In this document: positions 25,556-34,690 of the stretch, piece by piece | Position numbering within the stretch: the stretch's first letter is position 1 | Layout: every line of letters begins with the position of its first letter | Source of the DNA: CAMDBL01 sp964498125 | GTDB taxonomy: Bacteria; Pseudomonadota; Alphaproteobacteria; Rhizobiales; Hyphomicrobiaceae | Direction of reading: 5' to 3' | Length of the DNA: 64,000 nucleotides | Assembly: GCA_964498125.1 (NCBI GenBank) | Contig: CAZCGE010000108.1 | Location: 3,135 to 67,134, forward strand | Notes under the pieces: generated by a model | What the model saw: only the letters and a program-made list of their open reading frames with translations | Told to the model about the DNA's origin: nothing | Database searches by the model: none | Translations under genes and position numbers: made by a program

Positions 25556-26105
25556 GCTAAGCCCCGCTACTGACGCCTACACAACCGAACCCGTTCAGAC
25601 CTCGGATTCGTCCAAAACACGAGAATTGATCCCACCCGTTGTCGAATTTCGACCAATGTAGCAGCGTCCCGACCGCGCCAACAGGGTCCAAGGGCTTGGA
25701 TCTATTCGGATAAAGGTCCTACTCCGTTTACGTTATTTGGTTGCAGCAATCGCCGACCTTTGGCCCGGCGGCTCATCAGCTCATGATCCGACGCCAACCG
25801 TGCACATTGTGTCATAACTTTGCACGAACGGTGCTGCAATTACGGCACACTCGCTCAGAAATCGCTGGAGCAGGACTGCACAACCTTGCGGAGACCCTGC
25901 ACTAAGATAACGTTAGGGGGAGGTGCGGGTGGTCAGTGTGGGTTGTATGCGAATCGGTGCATGCTTCACGAGAGCATTCAGGTCAGCGACGAAAAACAGC
26001 GGCTGTGCCGCCGAAGGAGCTGGACGGGACCATCGTCGACCCGGAAAACTGGTAATTACCTCGGACTGAAGTTGGTCGGGAAGCTGCGTCTTGGGGGATA
26101 AGTTG
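25556..26105. other. Divergent intergenic region between multicopper oxidase and gspD
   Basis: About 550 bases with no credible gene. It should hold the promoters of the minus-strand copper operon and of gspD. TTACGTTATTTGG near 25730 and an AT-rich patch near 25900 are noted, but no operator could be assigned. Confidence 0.5.
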
Positions 26106-28361
26106 TTGTTGCGCCGTGCCCTTTTTGCCGCAAGCATGCTCGTGCTTGGCGGTTGCAGTTTGCCGTTGCAGCAACTTTCGCTGCCGCCGCCAGGTCCAGG
26201 CGTGCCAGCAGCCACAGGCGCTCACGCATCATCGACGGCCAACAGGTCGACGCCGCTGAGTGGGGGTGTGGTCGACAATAATCGCGAGCCGCGCGCGGTG
26301 CTGGGAACCGGTGAGCTCACTGGCCAACCCAATCCCAGGCCGCTGACGAGCAACGGTAGCCCGCAAGACAGCGTAACGGTTAACCTTGTCGATGCCAGTA
26401 TCGCGGCAGCGGCAAAAGCCATTCTCGGCGATATCCTGAAGGTGAACTATTCCATCAGCGACAAGGTCAAAGGCACCGTCACCCTGCAGACGTCCAGGCC
26501 GGTTTCCAGGGACGCGCTCATCGAGTCGTTCGAGGAAATCCTGCGCAGCCAGGGCGCCGCATTATTGAATGGCGGGGCCACCTTCAAGATCTTGCCGATC
26601 GAGGAGGCGATTGCCCAGGGGGCACCAATTCGGCCTAAAGGGGCGACGCGGCGCGGCCCCGGTATTGCAACCGAGGTCGTGCAATTGCAGCACGTCTCTG
26701 CCCCGGAAATGGAGCGCATTCTCAAATCATTGGTTCCCAGCAGCATCGTGTTGCGCGCCGATGCGGTTCGCAATGTGCTGGTTATTTCGGGAACCCGTAT
26801 CGAGCTTGCGTCGCTGCAGGACACCATCTCCGTCTTTGACGTCGATTGGATGCGTGGCATGTCCTTCGCTATCCTGCCGGTGGAAGCGACCGATCCCGAC
26901 ACCATAGCCCAGGAACTCGATACGGTCTTTGCCAATGACCGGGACGGCCCGGGTCGCGGCGTCGTGCGTTTCATCGGCAACCGCCGCCTCAAGGCCGTTC
27001 TGGTGATCACGCCGCGTCAGGAGTACCTGAAAAAAGCCGAACAATGGCTTCGGCGGCTCGACCAGGTCAGCCAGGAAAGCCAGAAGCGGGTTTACGTCTA
27101 CCATGTACAGAACCGGCCCGTGCAGGAGCTTGCGGCACTGCTGCAGCGCGTTTACCTCAGCCACGACTCCGGACGCGCCGGTGCGGCATCCAGCGGCGCG
27201 CCTCCAGGTGCTGTCACGATGAACGCGCCGCCAGCGCCCGCCGCCGCCAGCGCTGCGCCGGCTGCATTTTCGCCACTGCCCCAGCCACTGCCGATCACGC
27301 CCCTTTCCGCCGGCAGTGCCGCAAGGCCCGCCGCCGGACAATCTCCGCAACTCCCGCAGGAGGCAGCCGGAGGCCCGCCGCAGGCTGAACCCGGGCCGGG
27401 CCGGTCTGGTTCAGGAGCCGTCACCGATGACCGCACGGCAGGCATCGGCATCGTCGCCGACGAGAAAAACAATATGCTCGTCATCACGTCGACATCGGCT
27501 GAATTCAAACGCATGCGCCAGATCCTGTCGCAGATCGATGTGGCATCGGTGCAAGTCCAGCTCGAGGCGACGATCGCCGAGGTAACGCTGAATGATCAGT
27601 TGAAAATGGGTCTGAGGTGGCATTTCGAGACCAAGAACAGCAACTTCAAGCTGACGGATAGCGTCGCCGGCGCTGTCTCGCCGGTGTTCCCCGGGTTCTC
27701 GTATTTCCTCAATGCGCCCAATGTGAGCGTGGCATTGCAGGCGCTGTCGCAGATCACCGACGTCAATATCGTCTCGTCGCCGACCCTGATGGTGCTCGAC
27801 AACAGCAAGGCGGTGCTGCAGGTCGGTGACGAAGTGCCCTTCCCCTCGCAGCAGGCCGTTGGCGTACTGGCGCCCGGCGCGCCGATCGTCAACTCCATCG
27901 CCTATCGCAATACCGGCATCATTCTCTCGATCACGCCGCGCGTCAGTGATCAGGGCCGCGTCCTGCTCGATATCGAGCAGGAAGTCAGCGATGCAATTGC
28001 GACCAAGAGTTCCACGATCGATGCGCCGACCATTCAGCAGCGGCGTATCCGCACGACAGTCGCGGTCAATGACGGCGAAAGCATCATGCTGGCGGGCATG
28101 ATCCAGGATCGCGCCACGCGCACCCGCGACCAGGTGCCGATACTCGGGGATGTGCCGATCTTCGGCAATCTGTTCAAGAACAAGACGGACGAGATCAAGC
28201 GCACCGAGTTGCTGATCGCCATCACGCCGCGGGTCGTCAAGGACAGCAACGTCCTACGCGGCATCACCTCCGAGTTTCGCGAGAAGCTGAACTTCGCCAC
28301 GCGGCCGCAGCGGCAGGGGCCGCCGAGCCGGCGGGAGCAAGTCGACCGTATTCTGCGTTGA
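26106..28361 (+). CDS. gspD: Type II secretion system secretin GspD
   Basis: About 751 residues. The N-terminus is a lipoprotein leader, RRALFAASMLVLGGCSLP, with the lipobox cysteine. N0/N1-type domains follow (SVTVNLVDASIAAAAKAILGDIL, then VVQLQHVSAPEMERILKSLVP). A Pro/Ala/Gly-rich insertion of about 80 residues (about 350-435) comes next, and then the secretin core with VQLEATIAEVTLND, VPFPSQQ, NSIAYRNTGIILSITPRV and the signature VNDGESIMLAGMIQDR...PILGDVPIFGNLF. It forms the outer-membrane channel of type II secretion. No ATG is available: TTG codons after GGGGGA at 26103-26109 are the likely start. gspK follows 73 bases on. No other gsp genes are in the window. Confidence 0.93.
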   Translation: MLRRALFAASMLVLGGCSLPLQQLSLPPPGPGVPAATGAHASSTANRSTPLSGGVVDNNREPRAVLGTGELTGQPNPRPLTSNGSPQDSVTVNLVDASIAAAAKAILGDILKVNYSISDKVKGTVTLQTSRPVSRDALIESFEEILRSQGAALLNGGATFKILPIEEAIAQGAPIRPKGATRRGPGIATEVVQLQHVSAPEMERILKSLVPSSIVLRADAVRNVLVISGTRIELASLQDTISVFDVDWMRGMSFAILPVEATDPDTIAQELDTVFANDRDGPGRGVVRFIGNRRLKAVLVITPRQEYLKKAEQWLRRLDQVSQESQKRVYVYHVQNRPVQELAALLQRVYLSHDSGRAGAASSGAPPGAVTMNAPPAPAAASAAPAAFSPLPQPLPITPLSAGSAARPAAGQSPQLPQEAAGGPPQAEPGPGRSGSGAVTDDRTAGIGIVADEKNNMLVITSTSAEFKRMRQILSQIDVASVQVQLEATIAEVTLNDQLKMGLRWHFETKNSNFKLTDSVAGAVSPVFPGFSYFLNAPNVSVALQALSQITDVNIVSSPTLMVLDNSKAVLQVGDEVPFPSQQAVGVLAPGAPIVNSIAYRNTGIILSITPRVSDQGRVLLDIEQEVSDAIATKSSTIDAPTIQQRRIRTTVAVNDGESIMLAGMIQDRATRTRDQVPILGDVPIFGNLFKNKTDEIKRTELLIAITPRVVKDSNVLRGITSEFREKLNFATRPQRQGPPSRREQVDRILR

Positions 28362-28434
28362 GCCAGCCGCGGCGGCCGGCGCTGTCGATTGACCTGCTCG
28401 CCACACACGACTTCGGCAAGATCTGGCGCATGGC

Positions 28435-29382
28435 ATGCAACTGAACCATGACATGCAACTGAATAAAGCGCGCAAGGAAGACGGCTTCGTGCTGGTCGTG
28501 GCGCTACTGGCGCTGGTCCTGCTCGGCGCGGTGGTGGCGACCTTCAATACCAGCTTGCGCGCGCATCTGAAGGATGTCGGCGCCATCGTTGCCCGCGCCG
28601 AAGTCGAGGGCCTGGCCGACGCTGGCGTGAACATCGCCTTGCTCGACGTGATAGCCACTCTCGAGGATCGCACGCGCACGCGCCGTTTTCCAATGAATGG
28701 CGCGGCCGTGAGCTGTCAGACCGGCAGCGCCACAATCGATATTTCCGTGGTCGACGAAGCCGGGCGGATCGATCTCAACGCCGCGGACGAACAATTGCTC
28801 GTGGCGCTGTTCGCGGGAGCGGGTGCTGAATCCTCGGCAGCTCGCGCCATGGCCAACGCGCTGATCGATTATCGCGATGCCGACACCATAGCGCGACCGA
28901 ATGGCGCTGAAGTTCCCGAGTATCGGGCAGCGGGACTGGCGTACGGACCTAAGAATGCGCCTCTCGATGCGGTGGAGGAAATGTCGCGTGTGCTCAATTT
29001 CGATGTGGGACTGCTGGACAGGTTGCATCCGTACCTGACCGTGCATTCGGGGCTCGCTGGCGTCGATCCAGAGGCTGCCCCACTCGCACTGCTGTTGCTG
29101 CTGCTGAACGGCTCGGGGCATTCCGTGGTCGACGGCGCCGGCATGGATGCCGTCAGCCAGCGCGCGCGGTTTCGCCAGACGCTGCCGCAGTACGTCGCCG
29201 TATCTTCCCGGCTAAAATTTACCATTCGCGCGGTCGCCCGGCTGCCCGGCGCTGCGTTCGTGCGCGAGGCGGTCGTCGACGTTTCAGGCTCGCGCGCCCG
29301 ATCCTACACTATACGAGCCTGGCGCCAGGGGGTGGCGACCGCCAGCGAAGCCGAAGCCGGTCAAAATCTGCCCGCATGCTGA
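28435..29382 (+). CDS. gspK: Type II secretion minor pseudopilin GspK
   Basis: A 315-residue protein with a prepilin-type N-terminus, KEDGFVLVVALLALVLLGAVVATF. Here the G-F processing site lacks the usual glutamate at +5, as is typical for GspK. The large globular domain has DEAGRIDLNAADEQLLVALFAG and a helix-hairpin-helix-like segment DAVEEMSRVLNFD, both characteristic. GspK sits at the tip of the pseudopilus. ATG codons at 28435 and 28453 both lie in a CATGCAACTGAA direct repeat. The start is uncertain between them. The rest of the secretion machine must be elsewhere. Confidence 0.88.
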   Translation: MQLNHDMQLNKARKEDGFVLVVALLALVLLGAVVATFNTSLRAHLKDVGAIVARAEVEGLADAGVNIALLDVIATLEDRTRTRRFPMNGAAVSCQTGSATIDISVVDEAGRIDLNAADEQLLVALFAGAGAESSAARAMANALIDYRDADTIARPNGAEVPEYRAAGLAYGPKNAPLDAVEEMSRVLNFDVGLLDRLHPYLTVHSGLAGVDPEAAPLALLLLLLNGSGHSVVDGAGMDAVSQRARFRQTLPQYVAVSSRLKFTIRAVARLPGAAFVREAVVDVSGSRARSYTIRAWRQGVATASEAEAGQNLPAC

Positions 29383-29409
29383 CCACGGCCGATAGAAGGC
29401 CGCATCGGG

Positions 29410-30033
29410 TTACTGCGCCAGCAAGCGGTTGATCATCTGCAGGCGGGCCTTGGCGGGCTCCTTCAGCACATCGTGGCGGCCGGCGAGCAGTCCATACTTG
29501 TCGAAGTAGTAGGATCGCGTCGTATGATCAATCGTATACCGGCCGCCGGCTGCCGGAATGCGCTCATAGGCGGCATTGAAGGCATGAGCCGCGGATTCGA
29601 TGTCGATGGCGTTGCCGGACAGGCCGACGATGCGTCCATCGAAGGAGGTAAGGTAGGCACGCAGGTGCTCGGGTGTATCGGTGTCCGGATCAACGGTGAG
29701 AAACAGCACCGTTATTCTGTCCCCATCCTTGCCGAGCAAGGCAAGATCATTGGACAGCTCGAGCAGGGTCGTTGGGCACACGTCGGCGCAGCTGGTGTAG
29801 CCAAATGCGACGACGAACGGCCGCCCCCTGAGCTGTGACAGCTGGAGGGCCTCGCCCATATGTGTCGTCAGTCGCGCCAGCGGTTCCAAGGTGACGCCGA
29901 CGACGCGCTTGCCATGCGCACCGGCCGCGCCCAAGGGGCTCATCCACGCCAGCGCGCCGACGAACGCCAGAAGCAGTCCGCAGCAGGCCGCGTATCGCAT
30001 CCTGAGCAAAACAACAGACGAAAACAAAGCCAT
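29410..30033 (-). CDS. SCO1/SenC family copper protein (copy 2)
   Basis: About 207 residues, thioredoxin fold, exported or anchored by an N-terminal hydrophobic segment (YAACCGLLLAFVGALAWM). The metal/thiol motif is GYTSCADVCPTTLLELS (CxxxCP), and the distal histidine lies in YTIDHTTRSYYFD. It is closer to the classical Sco1/PrrC type than the copy at 22350, with VLFLTVDPDTDTPEHLRAYL intact. It is convergent with gspK and alone on its strand. Starts at 30033 or 30000 are possible. It may serve the copper enzymes at 23-25.5 kb or cytochrome oxidase. Confidence 0.9.
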   Translation of the reverse strand: MALFSSVVLLRMRYAACCGLLLAFVGALAWMSPLGAAGAHGKRVVGVTLEPLARLTTHMGEALQLSQLRGRPFVVAFGYTSCADVCPTTLLELSNDLALLGKDGDRITVLFLTVDPDTDTPEHLRAYLTSFDGRIVGLSGNAIDIESAAHAFNAAYERIPAAGGRYTIDHTTRSYYFDKYGLLAGRHDVLKEPAKARLQMINRLLAQ

Positions 30034-30166
30034 GATATCGCCACACACCATTTCAACTTCGCGAAACCATACCAGACCAATGGCTGATAGTCTATCGGCC
30101 AAATGTCCAATATGATTTTTAATAATTCGCAGGCTATTCATGGTTTAACTCTCCGCAATTCCAGTG

Positions 30167-30174
30167 ATGGTTAA
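30167..30174 (-). promoter_or_regulatory. Exact TTAACCAT octamer (possible CtrA half-site)
   Basis: The minus strand reads TTAACCAT, one of the reported CtrA half-site forms, in the 294-base divergent region between the Sco gene and the sensor kinase. That region is otherwise AT-rich without a gene. It is a single short match, so chance is likely. Confidence 0.25.
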
Positions 30175-30327
30175 CTGTTTCTTATGAAATACAATTGACG
30201 AAATAGAAAAAGGGATCAATAGTCTTAGTATTGGCGCAACCATACTGGCTGCGTCATGGGACTTCAGGGTGGGTAGCGCCAAGTCGACCACTCGCCGATC
30301 GGTGGTCGGTGGCCAAGTGGTGTCCAA

Positions 30328-31827
30328 ATGCAAGTGAGTGATGCACGGCATGGTCGCCTGCTCGGCTCGGCTCTTGGGTCGAGAGCCGCGCTCGGCCGGC
30401 AAGTTGGTGGTCTACTTGCCATCTGGCGGGGCCTCGCGCTCCACCGGCAGTTCCTGATTGCAGCCTCGCTCGTGATCCTGCTCGGCATGGCTGCCATCGG
30501 AATTTGGGTCACGGATCGCATCAAGGCTGGTGTCGTTAATGACAGCGCCCATGAAGCCGCGCTTTACATGGACCGTGTCGTCGCGCCCCTGGCCCAGGAT
30601 CTGGCAGACGGCGATAAGCTGACTTCGGATAATATCGCCAGGCTCGATGGGCTTCTCGAAACCTGGGTCGGACGGCACATCTATTCGATCAAGATCTGGA
30701 CCAAGGATGGCGTCATTGCCTACAGCAGCCTGCACGATGTGATCGGCAGGAAGTTCGTTAAATCGCCGAATCTCTCGAGAGCGCTGCTAGGTGAAGTGGC
30801 CGCCGCCCTCGAAGATCATTCGCACGAGATCAATGGGCACGAACAGGCCGCAGGCGTTCCCCTTATCGAAATATATTCGCCGATCATCAGCCAAAAGACC
30901 GGGGAGATCATCGCCGTTGCCGAGTTCTACGAGATGGCCCTCACTCTCAAGGCCCAGCTCTTTTGGTCAACGATTTCGAGTTGGCTGATTGTCGGATTAA
31001 TTGGCCTGCTGATGACGGGCGCGCTCTACGGCATCGTCAGCCGGGGTAGCCGCACGATCGATGAACAGCGCGAAAGCCTGCACTTGCAGATCGAGAAGTT
31101 GAAGGGCCTGCTCGACGAAAACGAAGGGCTGCAGGATAGCCTACGGTTGGCATACAATCGGTCAGCCGAGATCAATGAGCGGTTCCTGCGGCGCGTCAGT
31201 GCCGATCTGCATGACGGCCCTGCACAACTTATCAGCTACGGCCTGCTGAAATTGAATTTGGTCGAACAACTTGTCCGCACTGCCGCTGCTGAACGCGCGA
31301 AAAGCAACGTCGATGTGCTCAATTCCGTTGGCAAGGCCTTCCGCGACGCGTTGCAGGAAGTCCGTGACATATCGTCGGGCCTTTCACTTCCCGATCTGCT
31401 CTCTGATACCCTTGAGGGATGCATCCAGCGTGCAGCGCGCGCGCATGAGGATCGAACCCGCACGAAGGTAACCTGTATGGTCATTGGGCTGCCCAGGTCG
31501 GCAACCCTGACCGTCAAGACCTGCGTCTACCGCTTCGTTCAGGAAGCCTTGAACAACGCCTTCAAACATGCCGGCGGCGTGGGCCAGCGCGTCGAGGCGC
31601 GCTATTCCGGCCCAATTCTCGACCTTTTAGTCGCCGATAGTGGTTCGGGTATGTCGGCGACCACTTCGCCGAAAGGCCGTGGCCAATTGGGGCTTGCTGG
31701 ATTGCGCGATCGGGTGGAGACTCTTGGTGGAACCTTGACGATCGTGTCCGCGCCAGAGGCAGGGACCAGGTTGGAGGTCCGACTGGACCTCGCCAAGATC
31801 AGTAAATTGGAGGCAGCCCATGAGTGA
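30328..31827 (+). CDS. NarL-type sensor histidine kinase
   Basis: A 499-residue membrane kinase. A first membrane helix at about 41-60 and a second at about 216-236 enclose an extracytoplasmic sensor of about 155 residues with GVIAYSSLHDVIGRKF, resembling a dCache/PAS-like fold. A short coiled coil leads to the HisKA_3 dimerisation helix RRVSADLHDGPAQLISYGL, with the phosphoacceptor histidine at about 295. The HATPase domain has FVQEALNNAFKHAG (N box), VADSGSGM (G1) and GLAGLRDRVETLGGTL (G2). The signal is unknown. The stop overlaps the start of the response regulator gene by eight bases, so the two form a coupled pair. Confidence 0.93.
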   Translation: MQVSDARHGRLLGSALGSRAALGRQVGGLLAIWRGLALHRQFLIAASLVILLGMAAIGIWVTDRIKAGVVNDSAHEAALYMDRVVAPLAQDLADGDKLTSDNIARLDGLLETWVGRHIYSIKIWTKDGVIAYSSLHDVIGRKFVKSPNLSRALLGEVAAALEDHSHEINGHEQAAGVPLIEIYSPIISQKTGEIIAVAEFYEMALTLKAQLFWSTISSWLIVGLIGLLMTGALYGIVSRGSRTIDEQRESLHLQIEKLKGLLDENEGLQDSLRLAYNRSAEINERFLRRVSADLHDGPAQLISYGLLKLNLVEQLVRTAAAERAKSNVDVLNSVGKAFRDALQEVRDISSGLSLPDLLSDTLEGCIQRAARAHEDRTRTKVTCMVIGLPRSATLTVKTCVYRFVQEALNNAFKHAGGVGQRVEARYSGPILDLLVADSGSGMSATTSPKGRGQLGLAGLRDRVETLGGTLTIVSAPEAGTRLEVRLDLAKISKLEAAHE

Positions 31828-32443
31828 GCAGGTTCGGATCGCAGTGATCGATGACCACCCGCTCTTGCGCGAAGGGGTCGTGAGCGTATTGGCCGGCGAG
31901 GAAGGCTTCTCGGTCGTGGGCGAGGGCAGCTCGGGACCAGAAGCCATCGCAATTGCCGAGCAACTGCTTCCCGACGTGCTGCTGCTCGATGTCAGTATTC
32001 CCGGAGGCGGAATCGACGCGGCGCGCGCGGTCTCCAAGTCATGCCCATTCATCACAGTCGTCATGCTGACGGTCGCCGAGGACGAGGAGACCGTCACGTC
32101 GGCGCTGCAGGCCGGCGCGCGCGGCTACATCTTGAAGGGCATTAGCGGGCAGGAGCTGGTCAGCACGATCTGGCGTATGCACCGCGGCGAAAGCTACATT
32201 AGTCCGCATTTGGCGGCGCGGCTGCTGGCGCAAATGGCGCCGTCCGACAACACCTCGCCCCCGGTGACACCATCGCTCTTGACCGCGCGTGAGGAGCAAA
32301 TTCTGTCGCGCGTCGTCACCGGGCAAGCCTACGACGAGATCGGCCGTGAGTTCGGACTTGCCGAGTCGACGATCAAGAACCAGATGACAAACGTGCTGCA
32401 GAAATTGCATTCTCGCGGACGCAGTGGTCTGGGAAAAAACTGA
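31820..32443 (+). CDS. LuxR/NarL family response regulator
   Basis: A 207-residue regulator. The receiver domain has IAVIDDHPLLREG, the phosphoacceptor in VLLLDVSIPGGG, and ARGYILKGIS with the lysine. The C-terminal LuxR helix-turn-helix reads LTAREEQILSRVVTGQAYDEIGREFGLAESTIKNQMTNVLQKL. TTGGAGG precedes the ATG, and the gene overlaps its kinase partner. Likely targets are unidentified. The partner signal could relate to the copper/secretion genes upstream, but nothing in the sequence proves that. Confidence 0.94.
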   Translation: MSEQVRIAVIDDHPLLREGVVSVLAGEEGFSVVGEGSSGPEAIAIAEQLLPDVLLLDVSIPGGGIDAARAVSKSCPFITVVMLTVAEDEETVTSALQAGARGYILKGISGQELVSTIWRMHRGESYISPHLAARLLAQMAPSDNTSPPVTPSLLTAREEQILSRVVTGQAYDEIGREFGLAESTIKNQMTNVLQKLHSRGRSGLGKN

Positions 32444-32494
32444 AGTCACAGCCGACGCAGCGCATGCGGCCGGACTGCCCGCGGCCCGATGCGG

Positions 32495-34690
32495 CTACTT
32501 CAGTCGGACCACAACGCGATCGACGCGGCCCTCGGCGTCGATGACCGAGAGCTTGACGAAGCCGCGACCCTTCGGGATCCAGGCCAGCTCGCGCGTGTGC
32601 GGATCGCTGCCGATGGGCGCACCGTCGACGAGCCAGGTCAGAGGCAGGGCGCCGCCCTCCGCCTTGATGTGAATGGGCTCGACCGCGTCGTCGATTTCGA
32701 GCTCCGCGCGATCCGGCGGGAAGGCGATTTGCACTGGACTGGTCAGGAAGGGTCCCGTCGCCAGCGTTTCGTCGACGGACTCCTGGAAGCGCTTCAAGGG
32801 CGGCGGCAGATCGGCGCCGGCAACGCGCAAGGCGCCGGTGGGAGCCACCGTCAGCGGCTGGCGCCGTTCGGCGATCCGCTGGAACGCATCGAACAGCATC
32901 GGCGCAGCCGCCGTGCGGCCCGTCAGCCCTGCCGTGGCGGCGCCATCCGGCCGGCCGACCCAGACGGCGATGGTGTGGCGGCCGTCATAACCGATGGCCC
33001 AGGCGTCGCGGTAGCCATAGGACGTTCCCGTCTTATAGGCGATGCGCCCCGTTCGGGCGCTGGTGGGAGCGGGCGCGTCCTTGAGGATATCGGTGACATA
33101 CCAGGCAGCGACGGCAGGCAGGATGCGGTGTGTGCGTGCAGTGTCTGACATCTTGTCAGACACCTTTGGCACCGTCCTAGCAACGGTGTCTGGCAGGATG
33201 TCAGACACCTTGGCCACATGCCGCACCTTCACCGCCTCGCCCTGGTTGGCCAGGGCCGCATAGAGCACTGCAAGATCGTGCAGCCGCAATCCGACGCCAC
33301 CGAGCGCGATCGCCAGCGTCGGCTCGGCCCCGCTCGGCAACACCGGCTCGATGCCGAACCGCTGAAAACTGCCGACCAGCCGCGTCGGCCCGACCGCATT
33401 CAGCGCCTTGACCGCCGGAATGTTGAGAGATTGGGCCAGGGCATGACGGATGGTCACGGTGCCGTGGAACTCCTCGTCGAAGTTCTTTGGCGTGTAGCTG
33501 CCGAAGCGCACCGGGCGGTCCTCGATCAGCGTCTCGGGATGGGCAAGCCCGGCCTCGAAGGCGAGACCATAGATGAATGGTTTCAGCGTCGACCCCGGCG
33601 AGCGGATCGCGCTCACCATATCGATGGCGCCCTGCCGGTCTTCATCGAGATATCCCGCCGAGCCGACGTGGGCCAGCACCTCGCCGGTCTTGTGGTCGAC
33701 GGTCAGGATCGCCGCTGAAAGCTTTGCGCCCAGCAGTTTGACGTGATCGCGAGCGAGCTGCTCCAGGCCGCGCTGCAGTTCTCGATCGATGGTCAGGCGA
33801 TGGACGTTGACGGAGGGCGCGCGCTGCAATTCGGCATCGGCCAGATGCGGAGCCAGCATGGGAAAATCGCGGCGCGCCCGCGGCAGGGGTTCCGTGCGCG
33901 CCTGCACGACCTCGGCCGCGGTTATGATGCGTTCGGCGACGGCGCGGGCAAGCACACGCTCGCGCGCCTCGGCCAGCGCGGCGGCATTGCGGCCGGGGCG
34001 GCGGACCTCGGGCGACTGCGGCAGGGCCACCAGCAGCGCCGCCTCGCTCGCCGTCAGCCGGCGCGGCTCCTTGCCGAAATAAGCCAGCGACGCCGCGCGC
34101 ACGCCTTCGATGTTGCCGCCGAAGGGGGCGAGGCGGAGATAGAGCCGCAGGATCTCGTCCTTCGACAGGCGCGCCTCGATCTGCAGGGCCCGCACGATCT
34201 GCCGCAGCTTGCCGCCGCCGGTGCGCTCGTGCCGGCCCTCGAGCAGGCGGGCGACTTGCATCGTCAGCGTCGAGCCACCCGAAATGATGCGGCCATGGCG
34301 GATGAGTTGGCTCACCGCGCGCGCGAACGCCAGCGGATCGGCACCCCAGTGATTGCGAAAGCGCCGGTCCTCGAAGGCGACCAGCATGGCCAGATAGCGC
34401 TGATCCACGTCCCTGGGCTGCACCGGCAAGCGCCAGCGGCCATCGGCGGTGGTGTAGGCGCGCAGCAGACGGTCGTGCCTATCGAGCACGGTGACGGAAA
34501 CGGCTTCGGCGGCGGCAAGTGGCGGCGGGCCGAGACGGTAGGCGGCGATGAGGAGGGTGGCGATGACCAGCGCCGCCGCGACAAGCGCGACCTTGGCCGT
34601 CCGCGCGATGCGGTGCAGCGCGGGGCGGGCGGGGTCAGACCCATGGGTCTGACCCCTTGTGGAGCACGATGTCTCCGCTTTGCGCACCAC
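32495..34690 (-). CDS. pbpC: Penicillin-binding protein 1C
   Basis: About 731 residues: an N-terminal membrane anchor (VALVAAALVIATLLIAAY), a GT51 transglycosylase domain with AFEDRRFRNHWG and GGSTLTMQVARLL, and a transpeptidase domain with the active serine in SPGSTLKPF, QSLNIPAV and YKTGTSYG. A C-terminal BiPBP-type beta domain ends in RVDRVVVRLK. It is a bifunctional peptidoglycan synthase of the PBP1C type, and it follows the alpha-2-macroglobulin gene as in E. coli yfhM-pbpC. Two oddities: an in-frame insertion of about 25 residues derived from palindromes (33141-33209) in the transpeptidase domain, and a start zone built from two GGGGTCAGACCC palindromes. No ATG fits: GTG at 34690 after GGGAG is the best start, TTG at 34741 the longest. 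Confidence 0.9.
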   Translation of the reverse strand: MVRKAETSCSTRGQTHGSDPARPALHRIARTAKVALVAAALVIATLLIAAYRLGPPPLAAAEAVSVTVLDRHDRLLRAYTTADGRWRLPVQPRDVDQRYLAMLVAFEDRRFRNHWGADPLAFARAVSQLIRHGRIISGGSTLTMQVARLLEGRHERTGGGKLRQIVRALQIEARLSKDEILRLYLRLAPFGGNIEGVRAASLAYFGKEPRRLTASEAALLVALPQSPEVRRPGRNAAALAEARERVLARAVAERIITAAEVVQARTEPLPRARRDFPMLAPHLADAELQRAPSVNVHRLTIDRELQRGLEQLARDHVKLLGAKLSAAILTVDHKTGEVLAHVGSAGYLDEDRQGAIDMVSAIRSPGSTLKPFIYGLAFEAGLAHPETLIEDRPVRFGSYTPKNFDEEFHGTVTIRHALAQSLNIPAVKALNAVGPTRLVGSFQRFGIEPVLPSGAEPTLAIALGGVGLRLHDLAVLYAALANQGEAVKVRHVAKVSDILPDTVARTVPKVSDKMSDTARTHRILPAVAAWYVTDILKDAPAPTSARTGRIAYKTGTSYGYRDAWAIGYDGRHTIAVWVGRPDGAATAGLTGRTAAAPMLFDAFQRIAERRQPLTVAPTGALRVAGADLPPPLKRFQESVDETLATGPFLTSPVQIAFPPDRAELEIDDAVEPIHIKAEGGALPLTWLVDGAPIGSDPHTRELAWIPKGRGFVKLSVIDAEGRVDRVVVRLK
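33141..33209. repeat. Pair of GTGTCTGACA palindromes inside pbpC
   Basis: GTGTCTGACA-TCT-TGTCAGACAC at 33141-33163 is a perfect 10-base stem, and GGTGTCTGGCA-GGA-TGTCAGACACC at 33185-33209 is an 11-base stem with one G-T pair. Together they make a BIME-like doublet that stays in frame and encodes a segment including KVSDILPDT and KVSDKMSDT. Confidence 0.85.

Noticed and set aside
25820..26101. 93-codon plus-strand frame upstream of gspD
   Set aside because: No family similarity or ribosome-binding site, and cysteine-rich random composition. Treated as intergenic.
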